Assembly: GCA_963693085.1 (NCBI GenBank)
Contig: OY856412.1
Span: forward strand, 1,130,099,744 to 1,130,163,743
Reading direction: 5' to 3'
DNA from: Alisma plantago-aquatica
Taxonomy: Eukaryota > Streptophyta > Magnoliopsida > Alismatales > Alismataceae
Length of the DNA: 64,000 bases
The position numbers were made by a program, and so were the translations under genes. Under the pieces are notes generated by a model, which had not been told where the DNA came from, ran no database searches, and saw nothing but the letters and a program-made list of their open reading frames with translations. This document shows positions 36,245-47,815 of the stretch, piece after piece (the stretch's first letter is position 1; each line of letters begins with the position of its first letter).

Positions 36245-37849
36245 TGTTGGATCCTAGATGGGTGATTAGATGCTCTAGAGGGGGGGTGAATAGAGCTGAA
36301 AGCACTTAAACAAAAACTCATTAAACCTTCAAATTATATGACAAGATAAGGTTGCTAAATAGGTAATTTGAGTGCAACTAAATCATGCATAGAAAGGATA
36401 AGAGAGATTGAACATGCATCAAATTAGACAAGCTATTTAGAGTGGTTCCACACTTCAAACTAGAAGTGTGTCAGTCCACTTGCCTAGAGAGGTCAACCTC
36501 TAGGACTTCAACCAATTGCACTCTTATATTCAATTATAAGACTTACAATACAAGACCAACAAAGGACTTACCAATCCAATACAAAGAGTCTTCAACCTTA
36601 CCAAGGACTTACCCACTTTGCAAGAGTCTTCGGCCTTCTCCAAGGACTTACCCACTCTTGCACAATTCTTCGGCCTTGTAGGAATTACCCACTCTTCTTG
36701 GATCTTCCGCCTTTGACTTCACCTTCACTCGGAGAAGCTTTCCACCAAGGTCTTACCCACTTGAGCTTGAGTCTTCTGCCTTCTCCAAGGGCTTACCACT
36801 CTAGCTCCAAGTCTTTAGCCTTGATCTTCACCAAGGGACTCCTTCCCTTGTTCTTCTTCACCTCTCTTGGACAAGAGAGAGAACCTTCATCTTCAAGATA
36901 GGAAATGAGAGATGGGGAGGTGGTGGAAGTGAGAGCCTCACAAGATATACAAATAGGACTAGCTCTCTTACAGATTTCCTACTCACTCTAATGGATGTAG
37001 CAAGTGATTAAGCTTAGAGAGAGAGAGGAGGCTGTAGGAAGCACTCAACTATAGAATAGGAACCTCACAAGGAGTTTGCAATGAATGCTCAACCTTGGAA
37101 TGAAGCCCAAGGGGTCTTATTTATAGCTGGGGATGCCTCTTAGCCTTTGGGAACACTTATGAACAAAAACTAGCCGTTTTGTAGCTTGCAACGGATCTAT
37201 TTTCACTTGTTGCAACTCCACAATGGCTAGAAACACTTTTCTACACTTTTCCGTACAGTGCATTTGATCGAGTTTCTATGGGTGTAACTCGACCGATCAA
37301 GTAGCAGGCAAACCGATGTTGAAAGGATCGGTCGAGTTTGTCCTGAGGAAACTCGACCGACCATTTCAACTGGAAATGGCCTACTACCCAATCGGTCGAG
37401 TTTTGTGAGTGCACAAATCGACCGATTGCAATCTTCAAAAAATCAACCAAGGTGGATCAGTCGAGTTTCAGGGTGGGAAACTGGACCGACCAAGTGCCTG
37501 TAATTGATTTTCAAAGTTGCAATAAAAGTGCTCTAAAATTCGATCTAAGTGTTCCTGATATTTTTCTAAGCTTAATTACAAGTCATACAATCATTACAAG
37601 TGATTTACAACATGATTCTAATGGATATACATCATATTACAAAAATGTGCACTTGTATGACTTTGACTTGTCTTTTCTCCAATTTGAGATGCGTAAGTTA
37701 GGGCATTTGGAGTGTGTCTATACCTAATCTGAAATTACTCAAGTAGAAGCATTAGACACCAATATGTGGAATGGTTAGTCATCATCAAAACAAGGGTTTA
37801 GTCAATTTAGACGTGAGTCAACATTGACCTAATTGACCTTGAGTCAACG
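36245..37849 (-). repeat. Right (5') LTR of the copia element
   Basis: Aligns with the left LTR from 36245 to 37823 (1579 bp). A further 26 bp (37824-37849) precede the matching AGAAC and contain a second GAGTCAAC terminus-like word, so the 5' LTR seems to have an end extension. Minus-sense TATA box CTATAAATA lies at about 37119-37127. Confidence 0.88.
37264..37491. repeat. Palindrome array in the 5' LTR U3
   Basis: Counterparts of the left-LTR palindromes at about 37264-37296, 37328-37360, 37392-37425 and 37457-37491. The first has arm changes (TTGATCGAG), and the third and fourth have one change each, so the copies are losing symmetry independently. Confidence 0.9.
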
Positions 37850-37854
37850 AGAAC
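37850..37854. repeat. Candidate target site duplication (right), AGAAC
   Basis: Matches 30820-30824; implies the element ends at 37849 rather than at the LTR-alignment edge 37823. Confidence 0.6.
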
Positions 37855-38895
37855 GACATCTCCAAAATGGAAAGTGTGACTTAGAGGATCCCAGAAGTGA
37901 ATTGTCACTAGAATCAACTCCCTCATGAGGGACATAAGCCATATGAAGAAGATGATGGGTCACACCAAAGCTCACCAGCTTGACATCTTTAGTCTCAAAA
38001 AGATCAACAATGCAACCTGGAACTAAAGACAAGTTGAAGGAAGGACATCACAAAAGAAGGATCTCTCGTATCTTCTTCTCCCCCATGACCCCAAGTCCTG
38101 AGAGGTAAGATGTATTGAAAGGATGAGAAATGCATCCCTATTTATAGGTATGAAACAAGGCATAATCCTTCCCTGACACAATAGGGACTCCATATCTTTT
38201 TCCCTAATAAAATTGCATAATCAATGCAGACACACATCTTGAGCCAAATAGGACTTTATGTCCCCCAAATCCATTAATAACATCAATCCACCACCTCTGA
38301 TCAATGCACATATCAAGGCAATCTACCAACCTACTAGATATTCATAAAAGATCAAACTATGAAATCCAATTTCAAATAAAAGATCACAAAACCTTGTTAT
38401 TTTATTTAAACTCAAATCCATACTTGTATTGAAACATAGAAGGAGTCTTGCAAATACAATCATAAACTAATACATGATTTTTCTTGCAGGAAAGGAAAGT
38501 ACATCATGGAATGAAAATGCTACAGAGAAAAAACTACTTTAGCTTCTTCTTTATCCACTATGTCAAGCACTTGGCCAAAGGCCGATGATCAGTGGAAGAA
38601 GAACTAAAAGATCGACGCTCATCGCTTGCCTTAGAGTGACTACCATAGATAGACGAGCAGTGATCATAAGAGGATCTTTCAAATGGCACCTCAACAACCA
38701 ATGCAACATCTCTATGGCCAAGAGGAACCTACCCCTACACCGGATGGATAGGGATTCACACTATAAATTGGGACATCTGAAGATAAGTCTCATGCACCAG
38801 AAGATCCCTCAAAATACTAACTATTCCCATGGCCTGATGGGATACTCGAGCCGAAGAGTCTCCATATGTTTCATTTGAAACCTCATCTAGCTCCA
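37855..38895. other. No gene recognised; LTR-like or 3' part of the PMD unit
   Basis: Contains a possible minus-sense TATA (CCTATAAATAGGG, near 38136-38148), then AT-rich sequence with no coding signal. It may be a 3' flank or LTR-like piece associated with the minus-strand PMD gene to its right. Confidence 0.35.
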
Positions 38896-40090
38896 TCAAG
38901 AATGAGGTCTAGCCAAAGTCACCCGAGAAGTCACACAATCCTCATGCTTTAGCATTCGATGCGGTGGCAATCTGGGGAAGTCATCAAAACCATGAGTGTC
39001 AATTGGAAGAGAAGGTAAATCCTTAGAAAAAGAAACTTCCTCAAGAGGGGGTGAATGAAGAAACTCATACCCATGATCATCTTGATCCTCATCTGAGTCA
39101 TAGTCGATCACCTGCAATAAGACACATATCAAACATAATACAAGAATATAAAGACAACACCAGGCTCAAACAATCACCACTGAGGACATCAAAGTCTATC
39201 ATAATCCTCACTAGAAAGTAAAATAGGTTATATGTGTGCATAATACCACATCATTTACTCGTCAAGCATTACTTGCCTATACATCAACTCCTCAAGAACC
39301 TAAAAGATCCCAAGTCTAAGAGGGTCCAGTTGTGGAAAAGGGTCAAAGGGGATGTGCCAACGAGTAACCTACTAATAAGCAACATTCTTTCCCATATACA
39401 TCTGCATCCATGATGAAGACTCAAACTGGATCTGGTAAGCATCCATAGACAATGCTTCAAAGAAGGTTGCATAAGTTATGGCCACCTCATGACACTAAAA
39501 CCCAGAGAAGATCCTAAATCAAAATTGGGAAAAAAAATCAACTGGAGTTAGCATAAGTACAAATGCATGATATAATATAGTTAAAGGTTTAAACATACCT
39601 TATCCAGAATCATTGTCTCTAGTTCTCCTCTCCACTGCTCATACTGCACCCTATTATTACATCCAACCCAGTGGTAACAAGTAGGGATGGATGCATGCAG
39701 ATATCCCTCTGGACCACTTAGAGTGGCAAGTCTATGAAGTCAAAAATTCTCATAGCCCCACAACTGCAAAAAGAAGAATCAGAGAGAATCATCTATTGTA
39801 GTTATTTCAAATCATAAAAATATAGAACAACGGGTAAAGACTAACTGCAATCAAACCTACAAAGCCTTCATAGCCCATCATATCTTGAACCATCTTTCCT
39901 TTGAATTCACCCATGTTACATGTCCACAAATGCACAGATAGATGAGCATACAGACTGCCACCCCAGTCAAAGGAGGCAATGGAGTCTAGATATAGAAGAA
40001 AGGAGAAGGAACAAACATCTCCTCTATCCCAAAAGCTATTGGTGAACATGCACCATGTGATCAGAACAAAAAGAAACACCTAGATCTACA
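38896..40090 (-). pseudogene. Plant mobile domain (PMD) protein gene, decayed, multi-exon
   Basis: On the minus strand an exon near 40079-39845 reads FTNSFWDRGDVCSFSFLLYL, then ASFDWGGSLYAHLSVHL and GFVGLIA. After a GT/AG intron, an exon at about 39765-39602 reads LWGYENF, stop, LHRLATLSG, then YHWVGCNN and YEQWRGELETMILDK followed by GTATGT. This fits PMD proteins (MAIN/MAIL-like), with blocks like FxDRSGxRVxLxxLPLLxDL, YSWGSAxLAxLYxxL and LLLLQxWAYERL. A last exon (39123 to 38896), after a TTGCAG acceptor, reads VIDYDSDEDQDDHGYEFLHS to a stop. PMD genes occur both as host genes and as cargo of plant transposons. One internal stop and unclear 5' exons make this a remnant. Identification is from motif spacing, not a search. 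Confidence 0.55.
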
Positions 40091-41246
40091 AGGTCACACA
40101 TAAAGGATCGATAGAACCCACCTCTCTCCATCATGGAAGAAGACAAACCTCAATAAAGAAAACTAGACCTCATGCTTAAAGTCCATCTCAATATCTCAAA
40201 GGTTCACTCCTAGAGTCCTAGAAGGTGGTAGAAACACCACTCATGTCATCCAGGTAGAGAACTAATGGGACTCCCACCAAACCCTAACCTAGTAATCCTA
40301 ACAAACTCACTCAGGGTGTTGGGTAGCTCACAAAAAGAAAAATGAAAATTACTACTCTCTGGAAAAAAGTGCTCAACCTGAGGAAGAAGATAGGGTATAT
40401 CTATGATCCTGCATCAGCTAATGCTACCAAAGCCACTCCCCTCCTACAGATCCACCTCCTCAGTAAATAAGCTATCACACAGATACCCTAGCTTATTCTA
40501 ACGGGTTCTCCAATATACACTAAGCAATTTGATGCCCTAAAGGAACAAGGCAGAAGACAAAGTCAAAATCCCCACTACATACTGAAAAGACCTATTCATG
40601 CATGGAAAAATAGAAAGAATATAACACAGAGCAAAGTTTCCTAGTTATACCTCACTACCCACTTGATGCCCTTGGAGAGGTAGATTCATCCACATCATGC
40701 CTAGATGATGGATGAATCAATCAGCTAGGACCACAATCCTACTAGAACTACCATGACACCTGCTTAAGAAAGACTTCAATCAAAATATTCAAAAAGAGGA
40801 TACAAATTCAACTGAATAAGCAAGTGCACAAACCTTGGGTACACCTAGGTCCCAGCAACACCTTCAACATATTACTCATACACAAGGGTATATGCCTCAT
40901 TCTAGTCATGAGAAGCCATCTACACAACAACAAAGGCAGTGTCACAAGCCACAAAATTTGTAATCAGTTCAATCAAACTACAGACGGAGAAGAAAACAAC
41001 AAAAATACCAAACTCAGCCAGATCACAAAATAGAATGTTCATCCAAGTAATCTTCAATCTCTAGACCACAAAGAATGTTGAGAAGACAAAAAATTGGATT
41101 TCACCATCAAGGGCCAAAATGGCCAAACTAAAGTGCAAATTGAAAGCTATAAATTCCCTAAGATGGATGTAGCTAAAATCCACACTAAAACACTGTCAGA
41201 GAGGGCGGTCTGAAGCTACTCCAATGCCAAGATACTACTTGAAACA
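40091..41246. other. No clear gene; possible 5' exons or leader of the PMD unit
   Basis: The minus strand should carry the PMD N-terminus here, but no convincing block survives; frames are short and interrupted. Confidence 0.3.
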
Positions 41247-41431
41247 TGATAACATCCAGTTTTGTGGATATTTCATGATTAATTTTACTTCTGATCTCCT
41301 CTCTTTATGCAGAGATAATCTAACTTTCCCTATTTTGTACATGTTTTCCACTTATACCTTGGTTTGAAGATAACTACTGGTTCCCATGCAGGAACTTGTC
41401 AAAGGGTGGTTCTTGCTATGAGGAAGGATGT

Positions 41432-41743
41432 CCATTGGTTTTGCAAAACTAAAGGAGGATATTCATATCCTTGGTAGCACTACCAGACCTACCATCAGTT
41501 CCTGAACCGATGGTTCTCAGCCAAAGTAGATACCAGGGACGGGAGACCAGGCTGACCATTGGTTCTTCAACTCAATGTACCACCTTCCACCAGTCAGATC
41601 CACCATTGGTTCCCTAAATTGATGGTTCATCAACGCATCCACCTAAGGCCTGGCTCTTTCCAGGAATCAACCATCAGTTCTCCAAACCGATGACTTGATG
41701 ATTCCCATGATTCAATAATTTGATTGAATCCATCAGTCGATGG
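41432..41743. repeat. Array of six palindromes at ~60-bp spacing in the Athila-like U3
   Basis: Palindromes start at 41432, 41491, 41555, 41602, 41670 and 41730 (intervals 59, 64, 47, 68 and 60 bp). The best is ACCATCAGTTC-CT-GAACCGATGGT (41491-41514, one mismatch). Others are CCATTGGTTTTG-CAAAACTAAAGG (two mismatches) and CCATCAGTCGATGG; those at 41555, 41602 and 41670 have about three mismatches. Intervening sequence is not repeated. Confidence 0.75.
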
Positions 41744-41920
41744 CTAAGAAGAACCAAGGACAAAGATACAACTAATGGCCCCACTGTATGTCCTACCAAC
41801 CAATGTCCATATTGGACCAGTCATTCAAGACTATTAGGTTCATGCCCCGAGGCACATGCCCAGGGGATTTGCAACATAAGTAAAGAACCCCAATCACCAC
41901 CTCAGGTACAACACCAAGGC

Positions 41921-41930
41921 CTATATATAG
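41921..41930 (+). promoter_or_regulatory. TATA box of the Athila-like LTR
   Basis: CTATATATAG, flanked by GGC on the left and a matching GCC on the right, about 180 bp downstream of the last palindrome. Confidence 0.55.
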
Positions 41931-43086
41931 AAGGCCTCATGCTTAAAAGAATGGGTCGTCTTCACATCGTGAGGATGACAAAGTGTTGCCACATAGTACA
42001 ACCACCTTGCCATTGGTACGAGATATCCAAGGATAAGAGTTTGAGGGGATAGTGTGCCTGCACCATCACTTAGCATGTCGAGACTTATTCTTATTCTAGA
42101 GGGAGGAGGAGCATCCATATTTGATGCCAACACTAGATTCAGATTGGAAGAAACCTTTGATTGACCTTGACCATCCATGGTCACTGTTGGTGTATCCCCC
42201 TTATTCTTCTCTACATCTAAACACCTTCCTTCATCTCTTTTATCCCATTTCGTCATCCATCTCCATGTCTCATTATACCTATAAATCCATAATTCTTCTC
42301 AACACTATGAGTGACTAAACATATAGCTTGGTCGGGAGTATCCACTAAGGCTCTCCCAACATGTAAATATTTATATCCATTGAATATATTCTCTTATCAA
42401 TTTTTATCTCCATACTCTTGGTCTTAATGGTTCTCTTTTATGCTTAGATACCATTTGTGTTGTTTGATTGTTAGTACCTTGAAAGAAAAGTATAACCAAT
42501 ATCTAAGTGATATGGAGTTGCACGAATGTATGAAAATGTTGGAATGTTTAAGCTAATAATCATATGGTTTTATTGTAATTGCTTGTTTGCCATCTCGAGA
42601 GAGAGACAACTTTGTAATATAGATCTGTCTCACGCTCGAGAGAGAAGGGAATAGACATTTATGATGAGTTATTGTAAACTTTGTAAGGGTATACAATAGG
42701 TATCGGTATTGCATGTTAGTGATAGACCTTAGATGGTGAAACCCAATCCAAGTTCCCCATACATATTTGATATCTTATTGTTTGACTTTCTTTCTCTTTT
42801 ATTTTAACTCTTGCTTTTATTTTCCTTGTTTTACTTTCTTGTTTGTCGGAGTACCATCAATTTGTAAGGAATACAAAACATTATCTCACTCTTTGGTTGG
42901 TGTAACTAGGCTAAGGCTCTTCACTCTTAACACATACCACCCTTACCCTTGTGGATCGACCCTGATTTACTACAACCAACCCTATATTATAGTTGCAGGG
43001 GCCTAAGTGTCAAGATACAAATTTAAAAGTTTTATTACTCTAGATCTACCCCCTTTTGGATGTGTTATTTAGGCTAGTCAAATTTT

Positions 43087-43106
43087 TGGTGTTGTTGTTG
43101 GGGACA
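43087..43106 (+). promoter_or_regulatory. Primer-binding site, tRNA-Asp type, decayed
   Basis: TGGTGTTGTTGTTGGGGACA corresponds to the Athila/Tat PBS TGGCGCCGTTGCCGGGGA. All differences are C-to-T at former cytosines. Confidence 0.8.
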
Positions 43107-43316
43107 GGGAAAAAGTAATATTGAGAATCTGAGTCTACTTAGCATAGACCTGCGCCTCAAGTCTAGTGATAGATTTGATTGTATAATTTTAAGTGTAATG
43201 ACTCTAACCACCTCAAATACTTTGTATCACTTGCCCAATTTCTAACTTTATTGTGAAAATTGTTTTAGGTAGCCTGAAGTGAAACAAAATCTTACCACTA
43301 CCAACTACAAACATCA

Positions 43317-46300
43317 TGGCTCCTTGTAAGGCAGTCCACTACAACACAAGGGTGGGAGATCTTTGCAACGATCATAACTTTGATCATGAGGAGGCAAACA
43401 TGAAGAAGAAGAACATAAAGAGGAACATGATCATGATAGAAGTGTGAGGAAGAGCATGAATAAGAGTGTCAAGACAATGACTGTCACAATAGAAACAAAA
43501 GAAATAGGTGAAACCAAAACAATGATGATGACAAGGATGATGCAGGGCCTTCCCTTTATGAGTTGGCCACTACCAAGGCCAATGAATTAAGATGCCCAAT
43601 CATAATTTCTAGGTTCAATGCTCCAAACTTTGAACTTAAACTATTAGTCATCACCATGATCCAGAACAAGACCTTTGGGAAAAATTCTTGAGATGAGAAC
43701 CCATACCACCACCTGGATTCTTTCAATAATATCTACAACACCATCAAGATGAATAGGGTGCCATAGTAGGTAATATACTACAAGGGATTCAAATTTTCTC
43801 TAAGGGATAAATCTTTGTCATGGTATCTATCTTTACCTAACATAACCATTAATGGATGGGCACCCTTGAATGACTCTTTTGTCACCAAGTTTTATCCAGT
43901 AGAGAAAACTTTTAGAAACATGCAGAAGATCACTAGGTTTGTACAGAAGCCAGGAGAGAACTTGTATGAAGCCTAGAATGATTCCAAGAGTATTAGAGGG
44001 ACTTTCCTCACCATAACTATGGTAAGGGATTCCTAGTCACTACCTTCCAAAATGAGCTTACCTCAACTGAAAGGACATTACTAAATGGTGCCGCAAAAAG
44101 TGATTTCCTAGATAAGAACCTAAAGAAGACCGTGAAGATCATAGATAACATTGCCACCTTGCAAGATGGTACAAAATATGATAGGGGAACAAAAAAAGTA
44201 TAGTCTAAAGGTACAACTACTAAGTCTAAGTCATTATAGGATTTAACTGCGTAAATTCAGAAGATTGCTTCATATGTGAAACAATTGATGGACTGCAGAA
44301 GCAAGAGAAATAACAAAGTTGAAAAAGTGATAAGATGTGTTACTTGTAGGGAAGGGGACATGGAATAGACAACTACATCTACACCCAAACTGAATATGAT
44401 AGTGAAGAAGAAGGCATTGATAATGTCTCTTATGCTAATTTTAAGAGGTCGGGTCATCCCAGGTTCTCGTATAGATATAAGGATGTCACTCAAAATGCTC
44501 ATCAGCTAACAAATGCACCTAAAAAACTTCCAGGCTTCGATAGAGGTAGAGGACCATATGTGTTCACTCACAACATGAATTACCAACAAAAAGGGAAAAA
44601 TTACTACGGCCAAGGCCAAGGCCAAAACAAAAATAAAAATTCAAGTAGACCGAGTCAGGATCAAGGACACAATAAAAATGCCAATCAACAAGATATAGTT
44701 TCTAAACTTTTTAAATTTGTGAAAAGAAAAGCATTTGTGAGTGAGAAACTAACTAGAGTGCCATAACTAACACTAGTGTATTAAACACAATGTAGACCTA
44801 GCTGGGAGGCATGACAACTCAAATAGTTGGCATGTGTACCCACCAGAAACAAATTGATCAATAGTTGGAACAGTTGTCAGAGCTGATAAAGAACCCACAA
44901 GGATACCTTCAAACATTGAAAGTGCAAAAATGGCCACTCTCTTCTCCAGAAAGGTTCTATAAAAACCAACAAGAAAGAACATTTAGAAAAGTAGTCCTAC
45001 TATTGAGTGTCGAGCCAAACCCGTCATAGTAGAAGAAGAACCTGAGGTAGAGGTTTCTACTGAGAAAGTCAAGGCAAAGGAGAAAGGTAAGTGAAGAAAA
45101 CAGTAAAGGAAAAGATTATATAAAATAGTTGAAGAATATTTTTCAAATAGGGATCCTAATGAACCAAGGGTTCCTTTTCCACATAAGCTAATCAAGGTTC
45201 ACCTAAAAAAGGAGATACAAAAAGTTTATGGAAGTTGTGAAGAAACTACACATGGATATTCTATCCCTGACGGTTATTGGGGAATTGTCGACTTATGCGA
45301 AGTTATTATGGATATGATTATGAAAAGAAGAAAAGGAGATGTGTAGTGCTTTCAGGAAAGCAAAGATGTCTGCAAAGCAAAAGATCCAGGAGCGTTCATT
45401 GTCCCATTCAATGTGGGAGATAAGGAAGTAAGACAAGGTCTAGCAGATCTTGGGGAAGTATTAGCCTTATGCCTCTCACTCTAGATTAGAAGCAAGGACT
45501 CACTGATATGGTCAAAATAGGAATGCAAATTCAATTGGTAGATATGGTCAAAATAGGAATGCAAATTCTTTTACAAAGCTAGTAGGAATTTTTGAGGACA
45601 TCCCTATACGAGTGGGGCAATTTTTCATACCAAGTGAAATAGTCGTGATTGACAATGTGGAAGAACTAACATGCCTAATGATATTTAGAAGACTATTTCT
45701 CTCCACTGGGAGAGATTTGATAGATGTTGAAGTTGAAATCATCATCATAAGAGTATGGAATGATCACATTGATTTTATGTTCAAGACTCCATGAGTGGAC
45801 CATCTCTCTTTGAGTGAGTGCATTTCATGGACAACTACGACTAGTTTTGTGAAGAACTACAAGAGAAAAATGTTATACTTGATCCTCTCATGAGGGCTTT
45901 GAACAATGGTGACCCAAGAAAGGAAGACCCTGACATAATTGAAATACTAGATTATCTAAATCACATGAAGAGGACTGTAGTGATGAAGAAGACACAAATT
46001 TTGAGGTAGTCAAATATGCCTCTCTATAGAAAACTCTAAAAGAAACGGAAGCACAAAAACCTAATTTGTAGCCAAAGCAACTCCCTAAAGGATTTAGTAT
46101 GGATTTCTAGGCACTAAATAAAGGAATCCAATGATTATAAACTCTTCCTTAATGAAGGAACATCAAGAGAAGCAATAAAAAGAGCTCAAACTGAGAAAGA
46201 AAGATATAGGATACTCTGTTGAAGACATTGAAGGCCTAAGTCCATTAGTTTGCATGCATAGAATAAATATGCAAGAGAATGTCAAACCTCTAGCTCAACC

Positions 46301-47815
46301 TTAAAGGTAGTTAAGTAGAACCTAAAGAAGGTGGTCACAAAAGAAGTGATAACACTTTGGGATGCAGGTATTATATATCCGATAAGCTATAACAACTGGG
46401 TAAGCCCAATACATGTAGTCCCTAAAAAAGGAGGTATGATAGTGGTGAAAGGTGAAAATGGGGATGAAGTAGCAACATAGACAGTGAATGGGTGGTAGAT
46501 GTGCATCAACTATAGAAAGCTCAATGCCGCCACCCAGAAAGATCATTTTCCATTTCCATTCATAGATCAGGTACTAGAACGAGTAGCCCATCTACATAAA
46601 TGGATACTCAGGATTTTATCAAGTCCCTATCCAGTCATATGATCAGGAGAAAACCACCTTCACTTGAATCTATGGTACATATGCCTTTTGAAGGATGTTT
46701 TTGGGGCTATGCGGCGTGCTGACAACATTTCAAAGGTGCATGATCTCAGTATTTTCTGATTTTTTAGAAGATATTATGGAAGTATTTATGGACGTCTTTT
46801 CAATCTATGAGATTTTGACAAATACCTAAGGAACTTATCCCAAGTTCTCAAAATATGTGAAGAAAAATAGCTAGTGCTCAACTAGGAGAAATATCACTTT
46901 ATGGTCCAAGAGGGTACAGAGCTTGGATATAAGATATCTGAGGAAGGGATTGAAGTTGATTTGAGAAAAGTGGAAGACAAATCCAAACTACAACCTCATA
47001 CATCTATGAGAGGGGTGAGAAGTTTTCTAGGCCACATAGGATATTATAGGAGATTCATCAAAGACTTCCATAAGATCTCTAAACCCATGTCCAATCTGCT
47101 AGTCAAGGATGTTGTATTTAATTTCTCAAACGAATGCCTAAAGGCTTTTGAAACCCTAAATGTGCCTTGACAACCACCCCAATTCTCCAAGCTCCGGTTT
47201 AGGAGACCCCTTTCAAGATAATGTGTGATTCAAGTGACTTTTCCATAGGAGTTGTGCTGGGTCAGAAGAAAGATAAGAAGCACCATGTGTTTTTTATGAA
47301 AGAAAAACCCTAGACAAAACTCAAGTTAATTGCACCACCACTGAAAAAGAAATGCTTGCAACAATGTTTCTTTCATCAAGTTTAGGGCCTACCTGATCTT
47401 CTTAATAGTGAAAGTCTATACATATCATATTACTATCAAGTATCCAATGCAGAAAAAAGGCATCAAGCCCAAACTAATGCAGGGGGCTTTGCAACTATAG
47501 GAATTTGATCATGAAATTATTGACAAAAAGGGGACATAGAACATGATCATAGACCATTTTTCATGAATCATGGTTGTCAAAAAGAACCCACTACCTATCA
47601 ATTAAAACTATGTTGATGAGGATTTGATGATGGTAAGATCTGTTGCACCATCTTTACCCTAGTTTGTAGACATTTGCAATTACTTAGCATGTCAGTAGCT
47701 ACCTCTTGGCATCACCTACAATCAGAAGAAGAAACTCTTTTCTAGAGTTAAAACTGGGATGATAATCTTCTATTTAAGAGATGTCTCGATAATTTGTATC
47801 ACTGATGTATCAAAG
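43317..47815 (+). pseudogene. Athila-like gypsy gag-pol remnant
   Basis: Gag starts at MAPCKAVHYNTRVGD. A core at about 43790-43975 reads FSLRDKSLSWYLSLP, INGWAPLNDSFVTKFYPVEK and ITRFVQKPGENLYEA, the plant retrotransposon gag pattern. At about 44560-44760 there is a Q/N/K-rich linker. RT survives at about 46700-46810 (LTTFQRCMISVFSDFLEDIM, then VFMDVFSIY), where the catalytic FMDD is now FMDV. The connection/RNase H segment at 46901-47170 reads GVRSFLGHIGYYRRFIKDFH. About 47410-47570 reads VYTYHITIKYPMQKKGIKPK and EFDHEIIDKKGT. Numerous stops break it. Integrase and 3' LTR are not seen; the element ends near 47.8 kb. Confidence 0.8.

Larger units (their letters stand above)
30825..37849 (-). 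mobile_element. Gag-only Ty1/copia retrotransposon (TR-GAG-like, SIRE-like features)
   Basis: About 7.0 kb, minus strand. It has two LTRs looking ~98% identical by eye, a PBS matching initiator tRNA-Met (TGGTATCAGAGC) next to the right LTR, a polypurine tract (AAAAAGGGGGAGAA) next to the left LTR, and one gag gene. No protease, integrase, RT or RNase H coding is visible between gag and the 3' LTR (32.4-34.3 kb). It fits the gag-only terminal-repeat class that depends on autonomous relatives. Several extra GGGGGAG tracts before the 3' LTR (near 32525, 32560 and 32752, minus sense) recall SIRE-type elements. Confidence 0.9.
41247..43086 (+). repeat. 5' LTR of an Athila-like gypsy element (approximate start)
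   Basis: The right edge is fixed by the PBS at 43087. The sequence before it (CTTGTGGATCGACCCTGATT) is typical of Athila/Tat LTR ends. A TATA box, CTATATATAG, is at 41921-41930. A palindrome array lies upstream. The left edge, near TGAAACATGATAAC, is a guess; no second LTR was found, probably because the 3' end is truncated. Confidence 0.6.

Noticed and set aside
31021..36901. Matching 79-residue frames in both copia LTRs (MVPHFKLEVCQST)
   Set aside because: Identical because the LTRs are identical; the frame has no domain and lies in R/U5, so it is unlikely to be a gene.
32042..37727. Matching 91-residue plus-strand frames in the two LTRs
   Set aside because: Antisense to the element's transcription, within U3 and spanning a palindrome; no domain.
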